Source: Reichenbachiella agarivorans (GTDB taxonomy: Bacteria > Bacteroidota > Bacteroidia > Cytophagales > Cyclobacteriaceae). Taken from it: a stretch of DNA of 64,000 bases. Each line of letters opens with the position of its first letter. Position 1 is the stretch's first letter. The translations under genes were made by a program, and so were the position numbers. The stretch covers positions 248,001-312,000 of the forward strand of contig NZ_CP106679.1 of NCBI RefSeq assembly GCF_025502585.1, read 5' to 3'. The notes under the pieces were generated by a model. The model made no database searches. It was given only the letters and a program-made list of their open reading frames with translations, and was not told the DNA's origin. Below are positions 53,715 to 62,415 of this stretch, in pieces.

Positions 53715-55072
53715 CTCTTTACAATTTTGATTTGGCTTCCCTTGTTTTCTAATACTTCCCCATCTGTTTTGATTTCACAGTCTCTTGCTTTTGCTCCGAT
53801 GACTATGGGCATTCCAGTCTCGTTTCTGAATTTCAGTCCGACAGTTTCTCCTTCATCAAAAGGTGACATGGATTCTCCATGCATGGGATGTGTGTAGCCT
53901 ATGAGAATTGGGAGGGCTGTGGTTCTCTTATTTCCATTTTGAGATTTCAATACAATTTTATTGTTGCTGCCCTGAATGGTCACCAACGCATGCACTAGGC
54001 GATCTGATTCTGCAGGATCAACAGTCAATTCTACATTTACATTGCTACCTTCTACAAACATGAGAGGGCCATAATTGGCATCTCCACTGCAATTTTTGAC
54101 TATGGCGTCATCACCTATCCAATAGGCACGTTCTGTACCTATTGTCTTACAGTTTTCAAGACGTATGCCTTCATTTGTGCGTAATTCAAACCCTGCTCTG
54201 GTGTTCTTTGCCGTACAATTTTTAAAATGAATATTTTTTATTTGTCCATAGGTGCGAAAACCATCTTCACACAGAGATTTCATGTAACCCGATGTGACTA
54301 CATACTCTCCATCACGGTTTTGAGTCCATGTACGAAAGTCTGCATCAAATGCTGGCCCTGAGGTTTCTGCAAGTATATCATCTGTAGAGCGTACTTCTCC
54401 TTCGGCATAGCAATCTTCGAAGTAGACATTCTCAGCATCCTTTTGCACGAAAAAACAATGCCCAAAAGAACGATTGTACAATTTACATTGATAGAGTTTC
54501 GTATCACTACCAGTAACCAAAAGGCCACTGTGTTTTTGATGCCGAATGACCGTTTCACTCGCTTTTCCTTTTCCAAACAAATCACCATAGCCATAAGGAT
54601 ACGAGCCTGAAACATAGATGGTGATATTTTTCAACACATTGCCTCTTCCTGCAACTTGAAGTACAGTTCCTCCAGGTGAGGTGTCCTCACCCACACATCG
54701 TATGGTCAATCCAGCAAAGGAATTATTACTACCCATGATCAGGAATTCATCACTATGAATGGGAGGATTTAATGCAATACGTAATTCGGTGTCTACGATG
54801 ATTTCCACCCCTTCCAAATTGAAGATATTGTCGTTACCGCTAAAATTGATATACTGAAATTGTTTGCGGTCATGACGAATCCGCATAGAATCCATTGTCA
54901 AATAGTCTGTGAGCGGGTAGATACCAGCTTGGAGGGTAACCACATTTCCACTTTCAGAAGCATACTTGGCAAGATCTGCGAGACTGCTCACCTGAATATC
55001 CGCAGCTTGTAGTGCGGTAGTCATCAAGATCAGGCCTACTACCAGTCTATTTTTCAAATTATTCATTCTCAT
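53711..55072 (-). CDS. Right-handed parallel beta-helix protein, candidate polysaccharide enzyme
   Basis: 453 aa with a signal peptide ending LQAAD. The body is a solenoid of short beta repeats (VLKNITIYV, LYQCKLYNRSFGHCFF, VYFEDCYAEGEV, IHFKNCTAKNTRAGF), the pectate-lyase-like fold. It shares a motif set with the 1021-aa protein at 57126: YPYGYGD (158-164), HQKHS (178-182), FGHCFF (203-208), EGEVRSTDD (224-232) and NYGP (333-336). No known lyase signature could be assigned. Between a heparinase-like lyase and an esterase in one operon; probably periplasmic. Confidence 0.72.
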   Translation of the reverse strand: MRMNNLKNRLVVGLILMTTALQAADIQVSSLADLAKYASESGNVVTLQAGIYPLTDYLTMDSMRIRHDRKQFQYINFSGNDNIFNLEGVEIIVDTELRIALNPPIHSDEFLIMGSNNSFAGLTIRCVGEDTSPGGTVLQVAGRGNVLKNITIYVSGSYPYGYGDLFGKGKASETVIRHQKHSGLLVTGSDTKLYQCKLYNRSFGHCFFVQKDAENVYFEDCYAEGEVRSTDDILAETSGPAFDADFRTWTQNRDGEYVVTSGYMKSLCEDGFRTYGQIKNIHFKNCTAKNTRAGFELRTNEGIRLENCKTIGTERAYWIGDDAIVKNCSGDANYGPLMFVEGSNVNVELTVDPAESDRLVHALVTIQGSNNKIVLKSQNGNKRTTALPILIGYTHPMHGESMSPFDEGETVGLKFRNETGMPIVIGAKARDCEIKTDGEVLENKGSQIKIVKR

Positions 55073-55087
55073 CGTTGTATTCTTTCT

Positions 55088-57031
55088 CTACTCCGTTACT
55101 GGATGGTACTGCATGATCAACTTGCCCTTTTTGATTGGTGAAACAAAGTCTATCCCAATCCTATAGGCACGCTTGCCACTGCGCAAATGCTCAACTGGGA
55201 CGATTTCGTCCGATATTTTTAGTTTACCTCCTTTGGCTTTGATGATCACCTCGACCTTTTGCTGAGCCAATTGCAAGATTACTCTGTCGTCATCCATGAT
55301 TTCATAAGGTACATCCACCATGATCGCCGTACCGAAGGCAATGGCTTCCGTGGCACTGAATTCATCGGCAATTGTAATTGTACCATTTCCCTTCCGTTCA
55401 TTTTTCATGCTTCTGGTGAGTGATTGTAGGGACGACACATCGTACGCTGCACTTAGATCCATCACGACTAAATCAGCTTTTTCTGCAAAAGAGCTCTCGA
55501 TGATTTTGCCAGCTGCTTCTCGACCATTGATCTGCAATTGTCCATTGACACGAGGCACAGGATGTCCCCACGAACTACGTGCAGGGTTGTCAGGAGAGAA
55601 AGCTCCAGCAATATAAGACGGTGCGCCTATGTCTCCTGCGATCATATTCTCTCCCAATACAATGACATAACTCCCCACATCGCTGTGGTTGTGGTTCTCA
55701 GCATTGTGACCCGCTTTGATTGATACCGAAAACGGGATAGTCTGCTGCCCGCGAGAGATGACGACTCCATAGTCGTCAAAATAAGTCACTGATTCCTGAG
55801 GTCTGGCTGTTTGGTCGCCTGATATGTACGACACTGAATCGTTCCACTGAATGAGCAATTGCACGGCTTCATCAGGAACAAAAGTTTTGGGCATAGCTGC
55901 ACCGTACTGTTTTGCAGCCATATAATAGGCAAAATTATCATTGTCAGAAGATACCCTGAGGACACCATCTGAATAACGAGGATAAAGACCGTTTTGAATC
56001 TCAAAGTTGGCAGGAAAGTTGGCCACTCGTTGTAATTTCTCTCTGTTGTCAAAAATGAATAGGTCTATTTTCCCATCTGTATAATCATAGAGTATTTGTG
56101 CCAAGTAGAGGTAGTGTCCAAAACCATAATTCCAATAGCCCGTTCCTTCTGAACAATATCCATCCTCACCAAAACCTGACATATAGTATCTCATACTATT
56201 GAGGGCTGCACCTATGGCTGCTGTTCTTTCTTCTTTATTTTGAGACATTACGATTGTTGTGAAAATCGTACCACTGGTGCATACAGAGTTCCAGTTGCTG
56301 GTACTGCGGATCCAAGTATTACTTGCTGGGTTCTCTTCACGACACGAGCTCAAATAGGAATCAATGATGCGCCATTGCAATTGACCTGCTATTTCTGCTC
56401 TCAAAGTATCTGACAGTCTATCTTGGAGCAGGGACTCAGACATGGCCAGTACCTGCCCAAATTTTCTCGCTCCCAAATCAATAGATACTCTCTTCCCTTC
56501 GAGCACACTGTTTTCTTTGTCATCGTGATTGGGGTGCAACCACGATTTCATATCCATGATTGCTCGACTGTAGACTTCAATCTGAGGAACAAACCGTCCT
56601 TTATTTTCCATACACTCTGCGATGACATAGTGCTCTAGTCGATCCATGGTGCGGTAATAGCGTGGCTTGTAGATGCCACGATTTCCTTCCAAATTGGCTC
56701 TTCGGTAGATTGAGTCGGCAATTGGTACTTCTGGTGCTCGGTCTAACAGTGTCTCCGTATGCTCAAGGTATTCTCTTCCCGATTGGCTGGCAGCTCTTTC
56801 ATCCCAATACCCACGATCTGAAATAGGTGGAGATGGACGGTAATTTCCATCAGGGATCAATGGTCTGAGCATGGACAACTGTGCCTCGGAGGGGTAGATA
56901 TTCTCTCCCTTCGTCAAAGCCAAATAATCAGCTATCTTCAATTTGTTGCTTTCATTCCCTGAGGACTGGGCCACAACTTGTGAAGCAAATAATACAAATA
57001 AGTATGCAACGAGTACTTTGATTGATGTCAT
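55088..57031 (-). CDS. Heparinase II/III-family polysaccharide lyase
   Basis: 647 aa with a signal peptide (FASQVVAQ). The N-terminal alpha/alpha toroid carries NWNSVC (246-251) and EGTGYWNYGFGHY (295-307), with Tyr299 as likely catalytic base; the C-terminal beta sandwich starts near 410 and holds HNAENHNHSDVGSY (442-455), the metal-site type motif, and SWGHPVPRVNGQLQ. Beta-elimination of uronate-containing chains is the family reaction; substrate not determined. First gene of the run ending at the sulfatase at 51138. Confidence 0.85.
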   Translation of the reverse strand: MTSIKVLVAYLFVLFASQVVAQSSGNESNKLKIADYLALTKGENIYPSEAQLSMLRPLIPDGNYRPSPPISDRGYWDERAASQSGREYLEHTETLLDRAPEVPIADSIYRRANLEGNRGIYKPRYYRTMDRLEHYVIAECMENKGRFVPQIEVYSRAIMDMKSWLHPNHDDKENSVLEGKRVSIDLGARKFGQVLAMSESLLQDRLSDTLRAEIAGQLQWRIIDSYLSSCREENPASNTWIRSTSNWNSVCTSGTIFTTIVMSQNKEERTAAIGAALNSMRYYMSGFGEDGYCSEGTGYWNYGFGHYLYLAQILYDYTDGKIDLFIFDNREKLQRVANFPANFEIQNGLYPRYSDGVLRVSSDNDNFAYYMAAKQYGAAMPKTFVPDEAVQLLIQWNDSVSYISGDQTARPQESVTYFDDYGVVISRGQQTIPFSVSIKAGHNAENHNHSDVGSYVIVLGENMIAGDIGAPSYIAGAFSPDNPARSSWGHPVPRVNGQLQINGREAAGKIIESSFAEKADLVVMDLSAAYDVSSLQSLTRSMKNERKGNGTITIADEFSATEAIAFGTAIMVDVPYEIMDDDRVILQLAQQKVEVIIKAKGGKLKISDEIVPVEHLRSGKRAYRIGIDFVSPIKKGKLIMQYHPVTE

Positions 57032-57051
57032 CTATATTGGGTTTCGTGATT

Positions 57052-57116
57052 AAAAAAAGCCGAAACAAAGCGAACTTGTCTGCATGAATAGACAGAAACA
57101 CTTTGTATCGGCTTTT
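57052..57116 (-). terminator. Terminator after the 1021-aa beta-helix gene
   Basis: AAAGCCGA and ACAAAG pair with CTTTGT and TCGGCTTT around an inner TGTCT/AGACA stem; seven A on the left give the minus-strand T run. Divides the locus into two transcripts, or attenuates between them. Confidence 0.75.
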
Positions 57117-57125
57117 GTATGTATC

Positions 57126-60100
57126 TTATTTCTTGATAACCTTTACTTGCTTGTAAGCACCTTTCCCACTCAATATGACTACATACATACCTGAGCGTCT
57201 GCTGTCAAAATTGACATTCAATGTTTTAGCATCACTTGGGATTTGATCTCTGTAGACTACTCTACCATCCAGATTGTACATGACCAAATGATCATAAACC
57301 GATACCGGGACGTTCAATGTCAGTTGAGTCGATACAGGGTTTGGATAGGCGATGATTTCCACATCCGATAAATCTGCTGACAAGATTTCTTCATCTATTT
57401 GCAAATTGTCCAAATCTGCGGATTCAAATTTCCACTGCTGATTTTGGTCGGTGACATCTAAACTGCCCAAGAACACCTTGGCTCCATCCGAACGCCCATT
57501 TCCAGCATCGATGACCATATTGTTTCCTCTCTTTTGCAAACGATAGTAACCATCCCCTGCTCCGATTTTTAACCACTGCTGATTGACGTCACTCTCAGCG
57601 CATTCAATCAAAGTCACATTTTGCTCTTCAATATTCTCTGTGCCACCGTGCAGGCAATATTCTGTGCCGTACTTTTGGTATGAAAAGTAACCATCACCAC
57701 GATCGATCTCTGTCCATGTAAGATTCTCATGATTAGCATGTTTTAGCAGACTAATGGCATCACCGGCTTGCACTTCAGCACCGCCATTGATGGCATATAG
57801 CGACGCACTCCGCTTCACCATTTGAAATTCACCCCCACCTACGCTAGGCGTACCTTCGTACACTTCAACTTCGGCCAATGCCAAAGTACCTGTTCCATTT
57901 ATTTGGATTCTGATGATACTTCCTATTGCTCCTTCTGCGTTTATGCTCAGGGTGGCCTGACTCAAAGAAGCAACCGTTTGGCTGTATTTGATTATCCCTG
58001 AGCTTTCTAATACACTCACGTTGAAATTGGCCAATCTTTCACTACAACAATCCGTCCTATTAAAGATTTTGATCTCACCGATGGCATAACTGCCTCCCAA
58101 GTCTACTTGCCACCATGGATAGCTAGAGTTGGCGTTGGTATGCGAAACCGAATTGTCTGCAAACACCCCACTGGTATTGCCATCTACTGCACGAATGGGA
58201 GCGCCATCATAGGCAATAGACGACTGAGTTGCATTGCCTCTGTATGCCAGATTGACTATAGCATCATCAGGAATACCCAGCAAGGCAAGGTTCGTGGTTT
58301 TAGCTACTGTAGACCCCTCGTATGCGACTGTGAATGTCTCATTGCTATTTTTCTCAACATACGCTATGTTGATCAGGTGATCTCCTGCTTCGAGACAGAT
58401 ACTGCCAGTGACCTCTTCAAAAGTAGCAGGTGAATGATTGATTACTTCAATTCCATCAATGGTCAAACGAGAGGCATCATCCGAAGAAATATAAAAATCA
58501 TAGCTCCCCTCCTCCGCTATAGTGATGAAACCATCGAAAACCAACGCATACGTACTCAAATCATCAGTAGCAGCCACATTCAAATCTGCACTCCATCCTG
58601 AAAGAGCGGGAGACAATGAACCAAAATCAGGCAAAGCATCCCAATCTCCTTCGTACAAACTGTAATTGATCCCAGATGTCGCATAGGACGGAGGAGTCAC
58701 GCCAGGCTCATTGACACAGGCCTCTTCGCAGGTTACTACTGTCACATCATTGTCAGTCCCCTCATCTGTAATCAGACCACAGGTAATTCCCGTCACATTG
58801 TAGCTGGCAGATGGTAAATCCATCTCATATCCTGACAAATTGTAAATCGTCATGTCTCTGGCAGTGTGATAGTTTTGTGAAGAAGGTTCTCCACTTAAAA
58901 AACGTTGATTTTGGAGATACCCACCCATTTGTATTTTTAACTCAGGGTTTACATCCGCCTCGTTTCCTCTCAAAACTACTCTGTGTCCACTACCTCCTAT
59001 ATAGGCTACACATTTGCTACCATTGTAATAAGGATCGACCGGAGGGATAATGGTAATATCTGCATTGAAGTTCCTATCATTGTCATAGGTACTTTGATAG
59101 ACAGGACCATAGGCTGCGTCAGCTTTGCAATTCACAACCGAACCAGAAGCCAAAGCATATCCCTGCTCACATCCAATGATTGTACATCCTTCCACATATT
59201 TTGAACCAGTAGCATGAGCCAATGTGATTCCTCCCCTCATGTTCTTGACTGTACAGTTGAGTACTGTCACGTTACTCGTACCTCTTGAATAGTGAACACC
59301 ATCAATTACTGTCTCACCAGCATTGTATGCACGAATACCCTCTTCACCAAGACTCATCATGTGTCCTGGAGGCAAGCGATACCCCCATGTAGTCATAAAA
59401 TCGACCAAATCCGCAGGAGAACCTGTGCCTTCCTCAGCCAACATGTCATCAGTGGATCGTACTTCCCCTTCTACATAGCACCCTTCTATAAGTGGGTTGT
59501 TTGCTGCCTGCATAAAAATACAGTGTCCGTAGGTCCTGTGAATGAATGTACAGTTTTTGACATGATTGGACTCTCCTCTGACTAGACAAGTACTGTGTTT
59601 TTTGTGACCAATGACGTTGCCTGAGCCTCCCTTGCCAAAAGCATCTCCGTACCCATATGGGAAAGAGCCCGTGGATGTGACATGAAAGCCTTCTACCCTA
59701 TTGCTAGCGCCATCAATGACAATGTTGACAGCCCCACTCGTAGGATTATCATCCACTGAACCATCATCAAACAAAGTCAAGTTTTTTAGCACATTGTTGT
59801 TACCTGTAATTTGAACTTCATAAACGTCATAGTTCCCATACGCTCTGAAAACCTCTGTTTTCACCTTGATAGTCACATCGGTAAAATCATAGGTACTGCC
59901 ATTGCCTGATACCAATAGGAGCACTTTGAAATAGGAATTATTTGACTCAGTATAGGTTTGACTCTCAAACAGCTTGTTGGCAACATCCTCTGCAGTAACT
60001 GTATATGTCCCAGGTGCCAACTTCACATGGACATTGCTTTCCTTGAGATAGGGTTGCAATTCACTTAGAGATTGAACCACTGTTTGGGCGTTTAGTGATG

Positions 60101-60191
60101 CTCCCAATGTGATCAAAACTAAAAACAAACCAATCTCACGAATTGTTGCTTTAATAGTAGTTGAAATTGAATGGTAAATTTTTCTTTTCAT
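57126..60191 (-). CDS. Secreted multidomain beta-helix protein with T9SS sorting domain
   Basis: 1021 aa. Signal region to about 35 with an N-terminal extension; right-handed beta-helix about 36-490, with the same motif set as the 453-aa neighbour (FPYGYGD 177-183, HKKHS 196-200, YGHCIF 221-226, EGEVRSTDD 241-249, AYGP 360-363); PA14-like domain about 505-628; F5/8C discoidin-like about 645-778 (RAVDGNTSGVFADN, WWQVDLGG); ricin-type beta-trefoil about 787-922 with two NQQW motifs; and a C-terminal type A sorting domain 943-1021 (IIAYPNPVSTQLTLNV ... GMYVVILSG). Expected to be exported by T9SS to the surface and bind glycan. 69 bases downstream of the sulfatase gene. Confidence 0.85.
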   Translation of the reverse strand: MKRKIYHSISTTIKATIREIGLFLVLITLGASLNAQTVVQSLSELQPYLKESNVHVKLAPGTYTVTAEDVANKLFESQTYTESNNSYFKVLLLVSGNGSTYDFTDVTIKVKTEVFRAYGNYDVYEVQITGNNNVLKNLTLFDDGSVDDNPTSGAVNIVIDGASNRVEGFHVTSTGSFPYGYGDAFGKGGSGNVIGHKKHSTCLVRGESNHVKNCTFIHRTYGHCIFMQAANNPLIEGCYVEGEVRSTDDMLAEEGTGSPADLVDFMTTWGYRLPPGHMMSLGEEGIRAYNAGETVIDGVHYSRGTSNVTVLNCTVKNMRGGITLAHATGSKYVEGCTIIGCEQGYALASGSVVNCKADAAYGPVYQSTYDNDRNFNADITIIPPVDPYYNGSKCVAYIGGSGHRVVLRGNEADVNPELKIQMGGYLQNQRFLSGEPSSQNYHTARDMTIYNLSGYEMDLPSASYNVTGITCGLITDEGTDNDVTVVTCEEACVNEPGVTPPSYATSGINYSLYEGDWDALPDFGSLSPALSGWSADLNVAATDDLSTYALVFDGFITIAEEGSYDFYISSDDASRLTIDGIEVINHSPATFEEVTGSICLEAGDHLINIAYVEKNSNETFTVAYEGSTVAKTTNLALLGIPDDAIVNLAYRGNATQSSIAYDGAPIRAVDGNTSGVFADNSVSHTNANSSYPWWQVDLGGSYAIGEIKIFNRTDCCSERLANFNVSVLESSGIIKYSQTVASLSQATLSINAEGAIGSIIRIQINGTGTLALAEVEVYEGTPSVGGGEFQMVKRSASLYAINGGAEVQAGDAISLLKHANHENLTWTEIDRGDGYFSYQKYGTEYCLHGGTENIEEQNVTLIECAESDVNQQWLKIGAGDGYYRLQKRGNNMVIDAGNGRSDGAKVFLGSLDVTDQNQQWKFESADLDNLQIDEEILSADLSDVEIIAYPNPVSTQLTLNVPVSVYDHLVMYNLDGRVVYRDQIPSDAKTLNVNFDSRRSGMYVVILSGKGAYKQVKVIKK

Positions 60192-60260
60192 GCTTAATTA
60201 TTTTAGTAAGTAATCGTCTTGTCATAGCTATAAGGAGCATCATTCACCCCTTAATATTTT

Positions 60261-62090
60261 TTATATCTTTTCTACCTCCACAAAATAGGCCCCCAATTCA
60301 GTCTCATCATCCAAGGTGAACCAAGTCTGAAGTTTGGTATCTCCCGCTTTCAAATCCACAGTAAACTCTACGTATTCCATAGTCCCATCTACTGCCGCAC
60401 TCTCCTCATAGTCTTGTACTTTCACTCTGGCCTGACGGATATCGAGTGCTTTTCCTGGTTTACTTTCTCCCACGCTGGTAGCAGGCAATGCTGGACGTAT
60501 AGCTGCCGAAGCATTGAGTGCAAGATGTGTTTCTACGGGCCATCGGCGCAATCTCAGTTTGTACTGACCACTCTTAGCTACTTTGATCAACCAGTAGCCA
60601 TTGTCAATGTACCCACTGCGTATATGGCGTTGGTGCCAGGGGCTTTCATGCTGGGTGTGCCAGTCATGACAGTACAGTTTTGTGGGATTTTCTGACTCAT
60701 GACCTATGTAGATGTATGGCTGATCTTTGTAGCTCGGAGATATCTCTGCCCACCATTTGTCATAATAGGCCTTGTACTCAGCCACTTTCTCTGGATACTT
60801 CTCGGCGATATTGGTACGCTGCTCTGGATCGGTCTCCAGATTGTATAGCTCCACTCCGTCAATCAGTCTCCACTTGTCCTGCATCAATGATGTCCTGAGC
60901 CATGGCTGAGGCACTTCGGTTCTTTGCGAATTGGTGATTACAATTCTATCCTTAAAATCACCATTGTCACCATGAATCAATGGCACGAGGCTTTGTCCGT
61001 CAAATTTGATATGTTCAGGAACTTCCAATCTCGCCATCTCTACCAATGTAGGCAGGATATCATAGTGAGCCGTCAACTCATTGATATCTTTACCAACAGT
61101 CACACCACCATCTTTCCAATGAATAAAAAGTGGCACTCTGTGACCTCCTTCATATTTACTCGCCTTGATACCACGCATACCTGCATTGTATCCTTTTTTT
61201 ACAAAACCATCTAGCCTGTGACCTTCTACCTTAGCTCCTTGGGCAGTACCATTGTCCGTAGTGAATATCAAGATTGTATTGTCCATGATGCCACTGGTTT
61301 TGAGATAATCCACCAGTTTACCTATGTTTTCGTCCACGTTGGCTATCATCCCATAAAATGCAGCCATAGGTATGCTGTCATTGTCCTCATATTCCTGATA
61401 GGGATCTAAATATTTGTTTTCAACAAAATAGGGAGAATGTGCAGCATTGGTGGGTAAGTAACAGAAGAAAGGTCTGTCCTTGTTTGCATCGATAAATTTG
61501 GTAGCCTCAGCAAACCAAATATCGGTACAATACCCTTCGAATCGTTCCAATTTACCATTATGAATGTAGGTGTCATTGAAGTAATCATTGTCCCAGTAAT
61601 CCATGGTTTGCTCGATACCTCCACCTCCATGTGTCAATACTTCATCAAAGCCTTTGTCTTGAGGTCTGAAAGGATAATTATCACCTTGGTGCCACTTGCC
61701 AAATATCCCTGTAGCATAGCCATTGTTTTTCATGATTTGTGCCACTGTAGTCTCTCGCTCTAAAAGCAAAGAGCGACCATTGACGGTATGCCAAACACCC
61801 GCTCTGTTGGCATGGTGACCTGTAAGCAATGCTGCCCTACTAGGCGCACAAGTAGGGTTGACGTGATAATCGGTAAAACGCACACTCTGGGCATGCAGCT
61901 GATCTATGTTGGGAGTTTGGATGATGGGATTGCCCAAAGCAGCAATGTCACCATATCCTTGATCATCTACCAAGATGAGGATGACATTGGGCTTCTTGAT
62001 TTGTTCTGCCGTTCTCTTTTTTTCAGCCGCACATGACATCAAAATCAAAACGCTCAATGCTATTTCTGTAATCCTAATTAGTCTCTTCAT
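60261..62090 (-). CDS. Cys-type sulfatase, lipoprotein
   Basis: 609 aa from MKRLIRITEIALSVLILMSC; 29 upstream residues in the open frame are not plausible. Lipobox LMSC at residue 20. Metal Asp42-Asp43 in LVDDQGYGD; formylglycine-forming Cys81 in CAPSRAALLTGHH; TTDNGTAQG carries the second metal Asp-Asn. The last 110 or so residues are an extra beta-rich module (KSGQYKLRLRRWP ... LDDETELGAYFVEVEKI) that could bind carbohydrate. Cotranscribed with the downstream beta-helix protein. Divergent in sequence from the first sulfatase, so a different sulfate position is likely. Confidence 0.91.
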   Translation of the reverse strand: MKRLIRITEIALSVLILMSCAAEKKRTAEQIKKPNVILILVDDQGYGDIAALGNPIIQTPNIDQLHAQSVRFTDYHVNPTCAPSRAALLTGHHANRAGVWHTVNGRSLLLERETTVAQIMKNNGYATGIFGKWHQGDNYPFRPQDKGFDEVLTHGGGGIEQTMDYWDNDYFNDTYIHNGKLERFEGYCTDIWFAEATKFIDANKDRPFFCYLPTNAAHSPYFVENKYLDPYQEYEDNDSIPMAAFYGMIANVDENIGKLVDYLKTSGIMDNTILIFTTDNGTAQGAKVEGHRLDGFVKKGYNAGMRGIKASKYEGGHRVPLFIHWKDGGVTVGKDINELTAHYDILPTLVEMARLEVPEHIKFDGQSLVPLIHGDNGDFKDRIVITNSQRTEVPQPWLRTSLMQDKWRLIDGVELYNLETDPEQRTNIAEKYPEKVAEYKAYYDKWWAEISPSYKDQPYIYIGHESENPTKLYCHDWHTQHESPWHQRHIRSGYIDNGYWLIKVAKSGQYKLRLRRWPVETHLALNASAAIRPALPATSVGESKPGKALDIRQARVKVQDYEESAAVDGTMEYVEFTVDLKAGDTKLQTWFTLDDETELGAYFVEVEKI

Positions 62091-62415
62091 TGCTATCCAA
62101 TCACCTATTGTTCCCCAATCTGACCTTTCGACGCTACCATGCTTATAAAATTTTCGAAAAGTCCTCGTTGATATCATTCAGAATAATTGAATCCACTCTA
62201 TACCCTGACTGATTCCCTTCTGATTTAATATCCTAGCAAAACTCAATAACCACCAATACATTCAGTATCAACTATGGTTCAGAAACTATAAAAAATGAGT
62301 CTAGTTAACCACAAGCTCTTCTTTTTCATTTAATTACTCAACTCTTCTCAGGTACTTTTACTTCGTCTTCAAGTCGGTCAATTACAGCTTGGTGGTTTAG
62401 TTATTTTCATAAGCA
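62091..62415. other. Intergenic region before the sulfatase gene
   Basis: 325 bases with no credible gene. Probably holds the sulfatase promoter and the 3' end of the lyase transcript; no clear terminator or operator seen. Confidence 0.4.
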
